64,000 nucleotides of DNA from contig JAPKYJ010000004.1 in assembly GCA_026394375.1 (NCBI GenBank), forward strand, positions 1 to 64,000. Direction: 5' to 3'. Numbering within the stretch: position 1 is the stretch's first letter; every line of letters starts with the position of its first letter. The stretch comes from Methanomassiliicoccales archaeon. Lineage in GTDB: Archaea > Thermoplasmatota > Thermoplasmata > Methanomassiliicoccales > UBA472. Shown here one piece after another: positions 15,855-23,854 of this stretch. The position numbers were made by a program, and so were the translations under genes. The notes under the pieces were generated by a model that was not told where the DNA came from, ran no database searches, and saw only the letters and a list, made by a program, of their open reading frames with translations.

Positions 15855-16655
15855 TCATCTGGCCAGAAGTTCATCTGCCTGCATTAGCAGCGGATCGACG
15901 ATGTTCTTAGGAAGGAGCCTGCGAGCCCGGTCCTCATGGTCGAAGATGTCCTTGACCAGCAGGAATCCGTTGGACATCAGCGAGAACAGGTCCTGGCGGC
16001 GCATTTCCAGGATCGTGACGGGGTACAGCTGATGTCTTTCGGTCAGCTGCTCGATGCCTTCTCCCTCAGGATGGCGCCATCCCAGCAGGCTCATGCCCAC
16101 GCACCGGGCGTAGCGATCGACGTCGCTCGTGAACCTGGTATTGGTGATCAGGTAGGAGCGGTCCATTCCCGTCCCGTTCCGTATGTCCAGAAAGCGGGCA
16201 TAAGTGTACAGGGCGGATTGTATCGAGCACTTCAGTCCCAGGGAATTGTGGAACTTGCACTCCACCATCGTGCTCTCTCCCCCTCGCTCCATGAGCACGT
16301 CCACTTCATGCTGCACGCATCTGCCTTGCACGAGGAGCCGGGTGCGGGTCTGATATCCCTCCGCCTCGAACAGGCGTGCCACGAAGCTCTCGAAGTTCAG
16401 GCCTTCCGGTCCCAGACGAAGGATCGCCTTCTTCAACGAGAACTTGGCCGCCTTGCGGCCCTCCAACATCTGGTGCACCCGGCGATAGATCTCCTCCGTG
16501 GTGATTCCGTCGTAGAGCTGCGGCAAGAGACGCTCCAATAGCTCCTCCGCCTCATGGTCGGGAACGCCCGCCCGCATGACCGCGGCCTTGGTCTTGGTGC
16601 GGTCGAACTGCTCCCTTTCCCCTGACCTCTTGACGACCCACGTGCTCCCACGCAC
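15855..16655 (-). CDS. ATP-cone domain fused to Mrr-like PD-(D/E)xK nuclease
   Basis: 266 residues from GTG 16655. Residues 1-90 are an ATP-cone (WVVKRSGEREQFDRTKTKAAV, ITTEEIYRRVHQML), the nucleotide-sensing module best known from ribonucleotide reductases. Residues about 95-220 are restriction-endonuclease-like: FESFVARLFEAEGYQTRT, then HEVDVL and STMVECKFH supplying the D...ExK catalytic pattern. The C-terminal 50 residues are of unknown type. It may cut DNA or RNA in a nucleotide-dependent way, perhaps in repair or defence; no methylase is nearby. Confidence 0.75.
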   Translation of the reverse strand: MRGSTWVVKRSGEREQFDRTKTKAAVMRAGVPDHEAEELLERLLPQLYDGITTEEIYRRVHQMLEGRKAAKFSLKKAILRLGPEGLNFESFVARLFEAEGYQTRTRLLVQGRCVQHEVDVLMERGGESTMVECKFHNSLGLKCSIQSALYTYARFLDIRNGTGMDRSYLITNTRFTSDVDRYARCVGMSLLGWRHPEGEGIEQLTERHQLYPVTILEMRRQDLFSLMSNGFLLVKDIFDHEDRARRLLPKNIVDPLLMQADELLAR

Positions 16656-16679
16656 CTGGAATGACTAGGGGGCGAAGCC

Positions 16680-17147
16680 CTACTTCACGGTTGCGCGCTC
16701 GAACGAACTGCGGAACGCCCTTTCCCCGTCCTCGGAATTGCCGTTGTCCGGATAGAAATCGCGTCGGAACGTTTCCTTCAGTCCGTTCTTCCAAGTGATA
16801 TTCGCTTCCACATGGGAATCGCACATGGTGAAGCTCAAGCATTTGAGGCTGGAGGTGTAGTTTGCCGCCCTGCCCCGAGAAGAGGTACGGGTCGTGCCTA
16901 CCCGTGCTACTAGACCGAGCTCGATCATCTGCTCCACCAGCTTGTAGCAGGTGGCCAGGGGCAGCTTGAGGCTGCGGGAGATGTCGTTCACGGTCATCCC
17001 TCGCCTGGCGGTTATTGATAGTATAGCTAGGACATTGGGGTCGATGACGAAATGGATGAGGTCCTTGTCCTGGCTGTTGGTCGCCGCTTGAATAGCATTG
17101 AAGATCGAGACCTCCTCATCGTACTCGACCGCGTCACCCTTGAGCAT
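16680..17147 (-). CDS. Winged-helix transcription regulator
   Basis: 155 residues. A winged helix at about 40-90 (VLAILSITARRGMTVNDISRSLKLPLATCYKLVEQMIELGLV) precedes a C-terminal domain with two cysteines (LKCLSFTMCDS) and no recognised family. It resembles the small HTH protein at 58171, which sits beside a histidine kinase. Upstream of sufB/C by gene order but separated by 112 bp. Targets unknown. Confidence 0.7.
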   Translation of the reverse strand: MLKGDAVEYDEEVSIFNAIQAATNSQDKDLIHFVIDPNVLAILSITARRGMTVNDISRSLKLPLATCYKLVEQMIELGLVARVGTTRTSSRGRAANYTSSLKCLSFTMCDSHVEANITWKNGLKETFRRDFYPDNGNSEDGERAFRSSFERATVK

Positions 17148-17259
17148 CCGTGAGACCCCCGCCCTGATTGCAGTAGTTGTAATTAAAGACCTTCCCGCAT
17201 GCGTCCGAGGTATGCCGAGACATGAGAAGGTTTGGTTCGGTCCCCGCGGCCTTCGATCC

Positions 17260-18492
17260 TCACATCGCGCGCACGTCGGTCTTCTCTATCGTGCGGTCGA
17301 TCTCCTTCTTAAGCTCGTCCGGAAGGCCGCGGATGCCCACCTCGAGGAAGCCACGCACGATGATGCCCACGGCGTCGTCCTCGCTCAGTCCCCGGGCCAT
17401 GAGGTACTCCACCTGGTCCTGGGCGATCTTGCCTACGGCCGCTTCATGGGTCATCTCCACGTCCGGCACTCGCGCTTCCAGTTCCGGGATGGCCACCTGC
17501 ACCCCGCCCTGACCGAGGATGAGCCCGCGGCATTCCAGGTGCCCTTTGATGCCCGAGGCCGCGCCGATCATCTGCCCCCGGGCGATGACCTTGCCCCCGG
17601 TGGAGATGGTGCGGGAGATCATCTCGCAGCGCGAGTTCGCGCCGGTCATGATCGCCCTCGAACCCAGGTCCAGCTCGGAATTGGGGTGGGCGATGGCCAC
17701 GGTGTTGAAGCGCGCGAACGAGTTCTTGCCTTCCAACCTAGCTGTGGGGTACATCTGAATGCTCTTCACCGGACGAAGGGCGACGTAGTTGCTGATGAAG
17801 TTTGAGCCTTCCTCCTGAAGTATGACCGTGCGCGGTCTCACCCCGATGGTCTCGCTCCAATTGTGGATCATGGTGAACGTGAGGGTGGCGTTCTTCTTGA
17901 TGTAGAACTCGGAGATGCCCAGGTGCAACGCCTTCTCCACGCCCTTGGAGGTGGAGCATCCCGTGACCACTTCCAGCTCCGCGCCCTCCTCCACGATGAT
18001 GACGTTGTGCACGGTCTGCGCCACGCTCTTGCCCTTGAGCATGAGGCAGGTCTGCACCGGCGCCTTCACCTTGGCTCCGGGCAGAGCTCTTATGAAGTAT
18101 CCGTCCGCCTCCTCCAGGAAGGTGCGGGCGGTGTACTTGTCCGCTTCCGGAGAGACGGCCTTCCAATAGTAGTCCTTCATCCAGTCATACTTCTTGATGG
18201 CCAGGGACACGGGCATGACCTCCACGCCCTGCGTCTTCATGGAGGAATGCACCACGCTGTCGTCCATGAGCACGAACGAACCGGAGCGGTTCTCCTCGGA
18301 AGGGATCACGCCCGCGTTCAGTAAGGTCCTCTGCTCCTCCTCGCTCAGCTCCATGAGGCTTTCTACCTTAGGAATGTCCCTGGATGCCTGTTCGAACTTC
18401 CCCAGGTCGATGTCCTCGCCGAAGGAGGCTTTCTTGTCCTTCGCCTCCTCCACCTTCTTCTTCAGGCCAGCGACGTTATCTTCAGCTTGCAT
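17260..18492 (-). CDS. sufB: SufB/SufD-family Fe-S scaffold protein
   Basis: About 410 residues from ATG 18492, which I chose because the protein-like sequence begins at MQAEDNVAG; the open frame extends upstream into sufC only as shadow. Beta-helix core with VHNVIIVEEGAELEVVTGCS, FTMIHNWSETIGVRPRT and CRGLILGQGGVQVAIPELEA. The GCST cysteine and the ELEA...EMTHEAAVGKI signature match SufB-type scaffolds in archaea. With SufC it assembles Fe-S clusters. The start overlaps the end of sufC by 31 bp, so the two are co-transcribed. Confidence 0.88.
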   Translation of the reverse strand: MQAEDNVAGLKKKVEEAKDKKASFGEDIDLGKFEQASRDIPKVESLMELSEEEQRTLLNAGVIPSEENRSGSFVLMDDSVVHSSMKTQGVEVMPVSLAIKKYDWMKDYYWKAVSPEADKYTARTFLEEADGYFIRALPGAKVKAPVQTCLMLKGKSVAQTVHNVIIVEEGAELEVVTGCSTSKGVEKALHLGISEFYIKKNATLTFTMIHNWSETIGVRPRTVILQEEGSNFISNYVALRPVKSIQMYPTARLEGKNSFARFNTVAIAHPNSELDLGSRAIMTGANSRCEMISRTISTGGKVIARGQMIGAASGIKGHLECRGLILGQGGVQVAIPELEARVPDVEMTHEAAVGKIAQDQVEYLMARGLSEDDAVGIIVRGFLEVGIRGLPDELKKEIDRTIEKTDVRAM

Positions 18493-19217
18493 CGTACGCA
18501 CTCCTCGTAGCCCATGTCCCTGATCTCGCCCAACAGGTCCCGCGGATTGCCCGAACAGGCGATGGTGCCCTTGCACATGACGTAGCCTCGGTCAGCCTCG
18601 ACGTAGTCCAATATCTGACCGGTGTGGGTGATGATTAGGGCCGCCTTGCCGCTCATGCTCCTTCTGCCGGCGCAGCTCATTCCTCCCGACAACAGATCCT
18701 TGACCTTCTTCCCCACCTTCTCGATGCTCACCAGGTCCACGCCGCTCTCCGGCTCGTCTAGAAGATAGAGGCAAGGGTCCTGCGCTCCCAACTGCAACAG
18801 CTCGGAGCGCTTGATCTCTCCACCGGAGAAGCCTACGTTCACATCCCGTTCCAGGAATGAGCCCATGTCCAGGTCGGTCGCGGCCTGCTTCGGGTCCACT
18901 CGTCCCTTGGAGGTGACGCGCACCATGTCCTGCAGCCTCACCCCGACCAGGTTCGGTGGTCGCTGCATCATGATCCCTATGCCCCTTTCCGCTCTCTCGT
19001 TCACAGGCAGCTTGGTGATGTCCTCGCCGTTGAAGAGGATCCTGCCCTCGGTCACCTTGTACCCGCTGAATCCCATGATGGTCATGAGCAGCGTGGATTT
19101 CCCCGATCCGTTCGGCCCGAAGAGCACGTTGGTGTAGCCCGCCATCACGCTGAGGTTAACGCTGCGGAGGATCTTCCTCCCTCCCACCTCCACGCTCAGG
19201 TTCTCGATCTCCAGCAC
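18462..19217 (-). CDS. sufC: SufC Fe-S assembly ATPase
   Basis: 251 residues. Walker A LFGPNGSGKSTLLMTIMG, Q-loop region GIMMQRPPNLVGVRL, ABC signature VGFSGGEIKRSELLQLG, Walker B CLYLLDEPESGVDLVS, and the switch His in LIITHTG. These match SufC rather than a transporter ATPase. It energises the SufB scaffold in the cytoplasm. First gene of the sufCB pair, with its promoter in the divergent gap 19218-19384 shared with the HdrA FAD-domain gene. Confidence 0.92.
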   Translation of the reverse strand: MLEIENLSVEVGGRKILRSVNLSVMAGYTNVLFGPNGSGKSTLLMTIMGFSGYKVTEGRILFNGEDITKLPVNERAERGIGIMMQRPPNLVGVRLQDMVRVTSKGRVDPKQAATDLDMGSFLERDVNVGFSGGEIKRSELLQLGAQDPCLYLLDEPESGVDLVSIEKVGKKVKDLLSGGMSCAGRRSMSGKAALIITHTGQILDYVEADRGYVMCKGTIACSGNPRDLLGEIRDMGYEECVRCKLKITSLA

Positions 19218-19384
19218 TTTCTCGACTCCGGGAATGATTCGTGCTTTCTTCTTTTAATGTTATCGCTAATGGAATCGTTCTGAGCCCGAGCGAGGCGGTC
19301 ATCCAGGATGAGCAGGAGCGGGGACATTCTGACGGTGCAACCTATTTCTAAGCGCACGGTCATCTCAATGATGAAGGATAGGGC

Positions 19385-20458
19385 ATGCGTTCTCTCCACG
19401 ACGGCAAGGTTCTGGTGATCGGCGGAGGCGTGGCCGGCATGCAGGCCGCCATCGCTCTGGCTGCTGATGATCTCCAGGTCCTGCTCCTGGAGAAGGGGAG
19501 CGAGCTTGGCGGAAGATTGCTCCGATCGCATAGGACCTATCCATCGCTCTCCCCGGCGATGGGGATCGTTGACAAGTTGAGAGAGGAGGTCAGGGCCGCC
19601 CCGAGCATCACTGCTCTAACCGGCTCCAAAGTGGTCTACCTCGAGAGAGGAGAGCGATTCTCGGCCGAGGTGGAGGAAGCGTCCGGCAAATGCCTGCAAC
19701 GACGGGTGCTGGAGGGGGATGCTATCATCTTGGCCTCAGGCTTGGAGCCGGTGGATGCAGGGCAGATCCCGGAGCTGGGCTTTGGCCGATTTCCAGATGC
19801 GATCACCTCCGAGCAGTTCCAGGGGATGATGCGCGATTCCGATGTCAAAGGCCTTCTGAGGCCGAGCGACTCCCGGCCGGTCCGCACCCTGGTCTTCATC
19901 CAATGCGTCGGATCCAGGGTGGAGAAAAGAGGAGTTCCCTATTGCAGCGCGGTCTGTTGCGGCAATGCCATCAAAGATGCGCTTCTGGTCAGGGAGATGG
20001 ACAACTCCGTTCTGGTCTATGTTCTCTACATCGACATCAGGACGCCGGCCAAGGGCTGCGAGGCCCTCTACAAGAAGGCGAGGGAGCGAGGGGTGAGATT
20101 CATCCGCGGGCAGCCTTCGATGGTGGTTCGGAAGGCAGCCTCGAACCGATTGCTGGTCTGCGGTGAGAACACCCTTCTCAAGGAGCTGTACGAGATACCG
20201 GCCGATCTGGTGGTGCTGAGCGTGGGCCTGGAGCTCGGTCAGGACACGAAGGAACTGCTTCTAGGCCTGGGCGTAAGAATGGACGCTGAAGGCCTGCCGT
20301 CCACGCAGGAGTCGGATTCCGTGTCCACTTCCGTACCGGGGGTATTCGTCGCGGGAAGCTGCGAGGCGCCCAAGGACGTGAAGGATTCCCTGGCCCAGGG
20401 ATCGCAGGCGGCGCAGGCCGCAGCCCGATATCTCAGGAAGGGTGATGGTCCAGCTTAG
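19385..20458 (+). CDS. Stand-alone HdrA FAD domain
   Basis: 357 residues corresponding only to the flavin core of HdrA. Dinucleotide fold VLVIGGGVAGMQAAIALA, HdrA features SELGGRLLRSHRTYP, FIQCVGSRVEKRGVPYCSAVCCGNAIKDA (cluster-ligand cysteines) and the closing SVPGVFVAGSCEAPKDVKDS. It has neither the N-terminal CxCG domain nor the ferredoxin part of HdrA. Those are in the gene at 10039, which lacks this domain. A two-subunit HdrA is the simplest reading. It is divergent from sufC and 29 bp upstream of a methyltransferase on the same strand. Confidence 0.85.
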   Translation: MRSLHDGKVLVIGGGVAGMQAAIALAADDLQVLLLEKGSELGGRLLRSHRTYPSLSPAMGIVDKLREEVRAAPSITALTGSKVVYLERGERFSAEVEEASGKCLQRRVLEGDAIILASGLEPVDAGQIPELGFGRFPDAITSEQFQGMMRDSDVKGLLRPSDSRPVRTLVFIQCVGSRVEKRGVPYCSAVCCGNAIKDALLVREMDNSVLVYVLYIDIRTPAKGCEALYKKARERGVRFIRGQPSMVVRKAASNRLLVCGENTLLKELYEIPADLVVLSVGLELGQDTKELLLGLGVRMDAEGLPSTQESDSVSTSVPGVFVAGSCEAPKDVKDSLAQGSQAAQAAARYLRKGDGPA

Positions 20459-20487
20459 GACCGAGGAGCAAGGACGGAGGTCAGAGC

Positions 20488-21156
20488 ATGCAGGGTGGTA
20501 AGTTGCCAGAGGACCAACAGAAGCATTGGGACAGCACGTACGCGCAGACGGACTTCTTCGGAGCGGAGCCGAGCGAACTGGGGGTCAGCGCCCTCGAGCT
20601 CTTCCGCAGGGAGCAGGTGAGGAATGTACTGGAGATCGGCTGCGGCCAGGGGCGGGACACCTGGTTCTTCGTGCGCAACGGCCTGGAGGTGATCGCCCTG
20701 GACTATTCCGAGACCGGCGTCTGCCAGATGCAGGAACGAGCCAAGGACATGAAGGTCCAGAACCAGATCACGCTGAAAGTGCACGACGCGCGCCTGGGCA
20801 TTCCCTTGGCGGACGGCTCGGTGGACGCCATCTTCAGCCACATGTTCTTCTGCATGGAGCTGAGCGAGAATCAGCTGGAGAGCATTTTCGAGGAGTGCTT
20901 GCGCGTGCTCAGGCCTGGTGGCATCAACCTCTATTCGGTGAGGAACGAGCACGACCCGCACTATCGCAAGTTCGTTTCCAAAGGAGAGGACATGTACCAG
21001 AACCCCATGGGCTTCGTGGTGCACTTCTTCGACCCGGAGAAGATCAAGCGCCTGGCGAAAGGCTACGAACTGATGTACATGAAGGAGTTCGACGACACCT
21101 CGCCTCCGTTCGTCAAGAAGCTGTACGAAGTGGCGCTGAGGAAGCCTCGGGCGTGA
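20488..21156 (+). CDS. Class I SAM-dependent methyltransferase
   Basis: 222 residues. Motif I VLEIGCGQGRDTWFF, motif II acidic residue in VIALDYSE, motif III GSVDAIFSHMFFCMEL and the post-III LRVLRPGGINLYSV. The domain resembles small-molecule methyltransferases of the TPMT/UbiE-like group. The C-terminal KKLYEVALRKPRA shows no extra domain. It follows the HdrA FAD-domain gene closely. Substrate unknown. Confidence 0.82.
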   Translation: MQGGKLPEDQQKHWDSTYAQTDFFGAEPSELGVSALELFRREQVRNVLEIGCGQGRDTWFFVRNGLEVIALDYSETGVCQMQERAKDMKVQNQITLKVHDARLGIPLADGSVDAIFSHMFFCMELSENQLESIFEECLRVLRPGGINLYSVRNEHDPHYRKFVSKGEDMYQNPMGFVVHFFDPEKIKRLAKGYELMYMKEFDDTSPPFVKKLYEVALRKPRA

Positions 21157-21165
21157 GTTCGAGGC

Positions 21166-21966
21166 CTAGTCCCTCCTCTTCAGAACCTCGAGAGCCTCCT
21201 CTACGGTCATTGGGGGCGGGAAGTCCTTTCCCTCCGAGGTCCGCCACGACATCATCAGTCTCGAGAACGACGGAAGCTCCAGCCTGGCCTCCTTCAGCGT
21301 ATCTTCCCTGAGGATGAGATCCCGGAACGAACCGTCAAAGATGATGCGCTTCTTGAGCACGATGACCCGCTCGGCAAGCTCGAAGGCCGTGCCCAGATCG
21401 TGGGTGGCGATGATGATCGTCTCCTTCCTTCCCCGCAGGATGTTGATGATATCTCTGCGCCCCTGGGGGTCGAGGTTCGATGTAGGCTCGTCCAACAGCA
21501 GGATGTCGGGGGACATGGCCAACAGCCCGGCCATTGCCACCCTCTTCTTCTCTCCCAGGCTAAGATGATGGGGCACCCTTTCCTCGAATCCGGCCAGGCC
21601 GGTGAGCTGCATGCCCTCTGCCACTCGGGCCCTGACCTCATCCTCGCTCAAGCCCTGATTGATAGGCCCGAAGGCCACGTCCTCCTCCACCGTGGGCATG
21701 AAGATCTGATCGTCCGGGTCCTGGAAGAGCAATCCGGTGTGCTGGCGCGCTCTGGCGGCGTTCTTCTTGTCCAGTCCCTCTCCCATGATCCGTCCCTCGC
21801 CTGAGGAGGGAAGATACAGGGCAGCGAGGAGGTGCAGAAGGGTGCTCTTGCCGGCGCCGTTCGGTCCGACCAATGCCACCTTCTCACCGGGAGCGATCTT
21901 GAGGCTGATGTCCTCTAGGGCGCATCGCCCGTCCTCGTAGGTGTAGCCGACATTCTTCAGAAGCAC
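21166..21966 (-). CDS. cbiO: ECF cobalt transporter ATPase CbiO (importer 1)
   Basis: 266 residues from GTG 21966, inside the last codons of cbiQ. A-loop Tyr in VGYTYEDG, Walker A VGPNGAGKSTLLHLLA, Q-loop LLFQDPDDQIFMPTVEEDVAFGP (the ECF hallmark Q-helix), signature LSLGEKKRVAMAG, Walker B ILLLDEPTSNLDP, switch IIATHDLG. A CTG at 21972 is an equally placed start with GAGGTGAT ahead. Last gene of the cbiM-PDGLE-cbiQ-cbiO set. The C-terminal 50 residues are short compared with importer 2. Confidence 0.9.
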   Translation of the reverse strand: MLLKNVGYTYEDGRCALEDISLKIAPGEKVALVGPNGAGKSTLLHLLAALYLPSSGEGRIMGEGLDKKNAARARQHTGLLFQDPDDQIFMPTVEEDVAFGPINQGLSEDEVRARVAEGMQLTGLAGFEERVPHHLSLGEKKRVAMAGLLAMSPDILLLDEPTSNLDPQGRRDIINILRGRKETIIIATHDLGTAFELAERVIVLKKRIIFDGSFRDLILREDTLKEARLELPSFSRLMMSWRTSEGKDFPPPMTVEEALEVLKRRD

Positions 21967-22697
21967 GGCGTCCAGCGTATCACCTCGGTTTGGATCAGAA
22001 CGGCGAGGGAGCCCACGCTCACGAAAGCCATCGCCAGGGCGGCGTCCCGGGGCCTGACCTTCAGCTTGCCCATGGTGCGCACTTGACCGGAGTAGCCGCG
22101 CGAGAGAAGCGCGTCGTAGATGTTGGTGGCCCGCTGGTTGGAGCGCACGAACACCATGCCGATGGTGGCGGAGATGGTGCCGAGCGCCCTCCGGTCCAGG
22201 AGGCTGCGTCCGCCTTTGAAGCCCCGGGCTCGCCGCGCCATCCGCATGCACTCCATCTCCTCCAGCAGAACGAAGATGAAGCGGTAGGTGAACATCATCA
22301 GCGTGGAGAGCACCCGGGGCATGTGAAGCGACCGCAGGGCCTCCAGCATCTTGAAGAAAGGAGTGGTCGTGACCAGCACCAGGAGGACGAGGACCGAGGC
22401 TGAGATGCGAATGAACATGACCAGCGCAGCGGTAGGCCCAGACGTAAGGAGCATCGTCAAGGAAGCGAATACGATGAACACCAACGCCAGAGCGTAATTG
22501 CCGGCCAGGTGTCGCAGGGGGATGCGGGACATCGCCACCATCACAAGCACGAAGAGCAGCACCAGGGTCAATGGGACGAGGGCGGTGAGCAACGCCAGGA
22601 CGACCACTAGCGAGACCGAGCAGACCAACTTGACACGAGGATCGAAACCGACCAAGCTGGACCGATTGGCATATTGATCGATGTCCAGATGGCTCAT
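21957..22697 (-). CDS. cbiQ: ECF cobalt transporter transmembrane protein CbiQ (importer 1)
   Basis: 246 residues with about five membrane helices. N-terminus HLDIDQYANRSSLVGFDPRVKL is typical. The two coupling-helix signatures are present: ARRARGFKGGRSLLDRRALG and DALLSRGYSGQVRT (Ala-Arg-Gly type). It links the CbiM substrate component to the CbiO ATPase. Overlaps cbiO by 10 bp and follows the PDGLE gene by 32 bp. Confidence 0.9.
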   Translation of the reverse strand: MSHLDIDQYANRSSLVGFDPRVKLVCSVSLVVVLALLTALVPLTLVLLFVLVMVAMSRIPLRHLAGNYALALVFIVFASLTMLLTSGPTAALVMFIRISASVLVLLVLVTTTPFFKMLEALRSLHMPRVLSTLMMFTYRFIFVLLEEMECMRMARRARGFKGGRSLLDRRALGTISATIGMVFVRSNQRATNIYDALLSRGYSGQVRTMGKLKVRPRDAALAMAFVSVGSLAVLIQTEVIRWTPCF

Positions 22698-22729
22698 GCT
22701 TCAGGTCCCCCTACCAACCATGATCGGGC

Positions 22730-23020
22730 TCATTTCTTCGCGTTCTGCGTGCCTCTGCTGCGGACGATTCTCAGATAGCCGAACGTCACCACCAGCACCA
22801 GGGCGAACCCAAGGATGCCCGCAGCCAGCGCCGACAGATAGTCGGAGCCATAGTCCAGCGGTGCGTGGTACACCGGCTCCCCTTCCTCCACCCCGTGGTC
22901 GCCCATGATCCTCTCCAGGCCATCGGGCGAGCCTTCCGAGACCAAGAAGAATCCCACCAACCCGACCGCGAAGGCCAGAAGTATGGCGATCATGCCGACC
23001 AGGTACTTAGGTCGCTTCAC
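22730..23020 (-). CDS. PDGLE-domain membrane protein (CbiN-like component)
   Basis: 96 residues with two membrane helices, one at each end (MIAILLAFAVGLVGFFLV and AALAAGILGFALVLVVTF-like). The loop carries SPDGLERIMGDHG, the motif that names the family; such proteins take the CbiN/NikN place in Co/Ni ECF importers. ATG overlaps the cbiM stop by 4 bp. It probably supports metal loading of CbiM in the membrane. Confidence 0.85.
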   Translation of the reverse strand: MKRPKYLVGMIAILLAFAVGLVGFFLVSEGSPDGLERIMGDHGVEEGEPVYHAPLDYGSDYLSALAAGILGFALVLVVTFGYLRIVRSRGTQNAKK

Positions 23021-23724
23021 GAGGGCACCTCCTTCTGTTCCTCGCTGCCTGCGTCCGAAGCCTCTGTCGCCGTCCTATCCTTTCTTTCCAAGTTCAGTCT
23101 GAGGATCCCCGGGGCTACCTTTGCCAGATAGATCACCACCCCGCTGGTGATGACGGCCTCACCGACGCCGATGACGGCATGAGTGGTCAGCATCGCCGGG
23201 ATGGCCACCCAGGCGGTGATGCCATACTGGCCCGGATGCAGGGCATAGGACAATGAGAGCTCGAGCGCGCAGGCGGAGGCGGCGCAGAACACCGAGATCC
23301 AGGCCGCCAACGGGATCGCCAAAGTCCGTCTCTTGGCGGGAACCAGCTTCAACGTCACCCAGGCGGTGAAGGTGGCGACCACGGCCATATTGAGCAGGTT
23401 GAGGCCGAGGGCGGTCAGACCACCGTCGCCGAACACCAGTCCTTGTATGAGGAGGACCACCGTCATGACCACTATTGCCGAGGGTAGTCCGAGGAGCACG
23501 ACCGCCAGGGCCGCTCCGATCAGGTGGCCAGTGGTGCCGCCACCGATGGGGAAGTTGAGCATCTGGGCCACGAAGATGCCTGCGGCCAGGATGGCCATGA
23601 GAGGCATGGCGCGCTCATCCATTGTCCGGTCGACCTTGATGACCGCCCAAGCGATGAACGGCAGGACCAGGACCAGTCCAATTCCCCAGACCTCGGGGGA
23701 CATGAGCCCGTCAGGAATGTGCAT
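23017..23724 (-). CDS. cbiM: Cobalt/nickel ECF substrate component CbiM (importer 1)
   Basis: 235 residues, seven helices. The mature-like N-terminus MHIPDGLMSPEVW supplies the amino-terminal and His2 metal ligands, and FPIGGGTTGHLIGA carries the inner His region. GDGGLTALGLNLLNMA is also conserved. SD AAGGAGGAGG precedes ATG. The C-terminal tail after the last helix is charged. Together with the PDGLE protein, CbiQ and CbiO it forms a complete importer for Co2+ (or Ni2+). Confidence 0.9.
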   Translation of the reverse strand: MHIPDGLMSPEVWGIGLVLVLPFIAWAVIKVDRTMDERAMPLMAILAAGIFVAQMLNFPIGGGTTGHLIGAALAVVLLGLPSAIVVMTVVLLIQGLVFGDGGLTALGLNLLNMAVVATFTAWVTLKLVPAKRRTLAIPLAAWISVFCAASACALELSLSYALHPGQYGITAWVAIPAMLTTHAVIGVGEAVITSGVVIYLAKVAPGILRLNLERKDRTATEASDAGSEEQKEVPS

Positions 23725-23777
23725 TCGGCCTCCTCCTTAACACGAATGTTTCGGTCGTGCTACCAAAGGGCTCAGCG

Positions 23778-23787
23778 TATTTATTTC
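23778..23787 (-). promoter_or_regulatory. TATA box for the cbiM operon
   Basis: AAATAAATAC on the minus strand predicts transcription from about 23757, leaving a 33-nt leader with the strong AAGGAGGAGG site before cbiM. Importer 1 can therefore be transcribed apart from the cobQ genes upstream. Confidence 0.5.
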
Positions 23788-23854
23788 TTGTCGTAACACC
23801 CTCCTAGGACGCGTGCTACGCGACCTCCTGGAAAATAGCACAAGTTGCTCGATC

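Noticed and set aside
22730-23020. PDGLE gene as a true cbiN
   Set aside because: The SPDGLER motif places it in the PDGLE family; it only fills the CbiN position.
23725-23854. Cobalamin riboswitch upstream of cbiM
   Set aside because: No B12-box-like conserved sequence; the leader after the TATA box is only about 33 nt.
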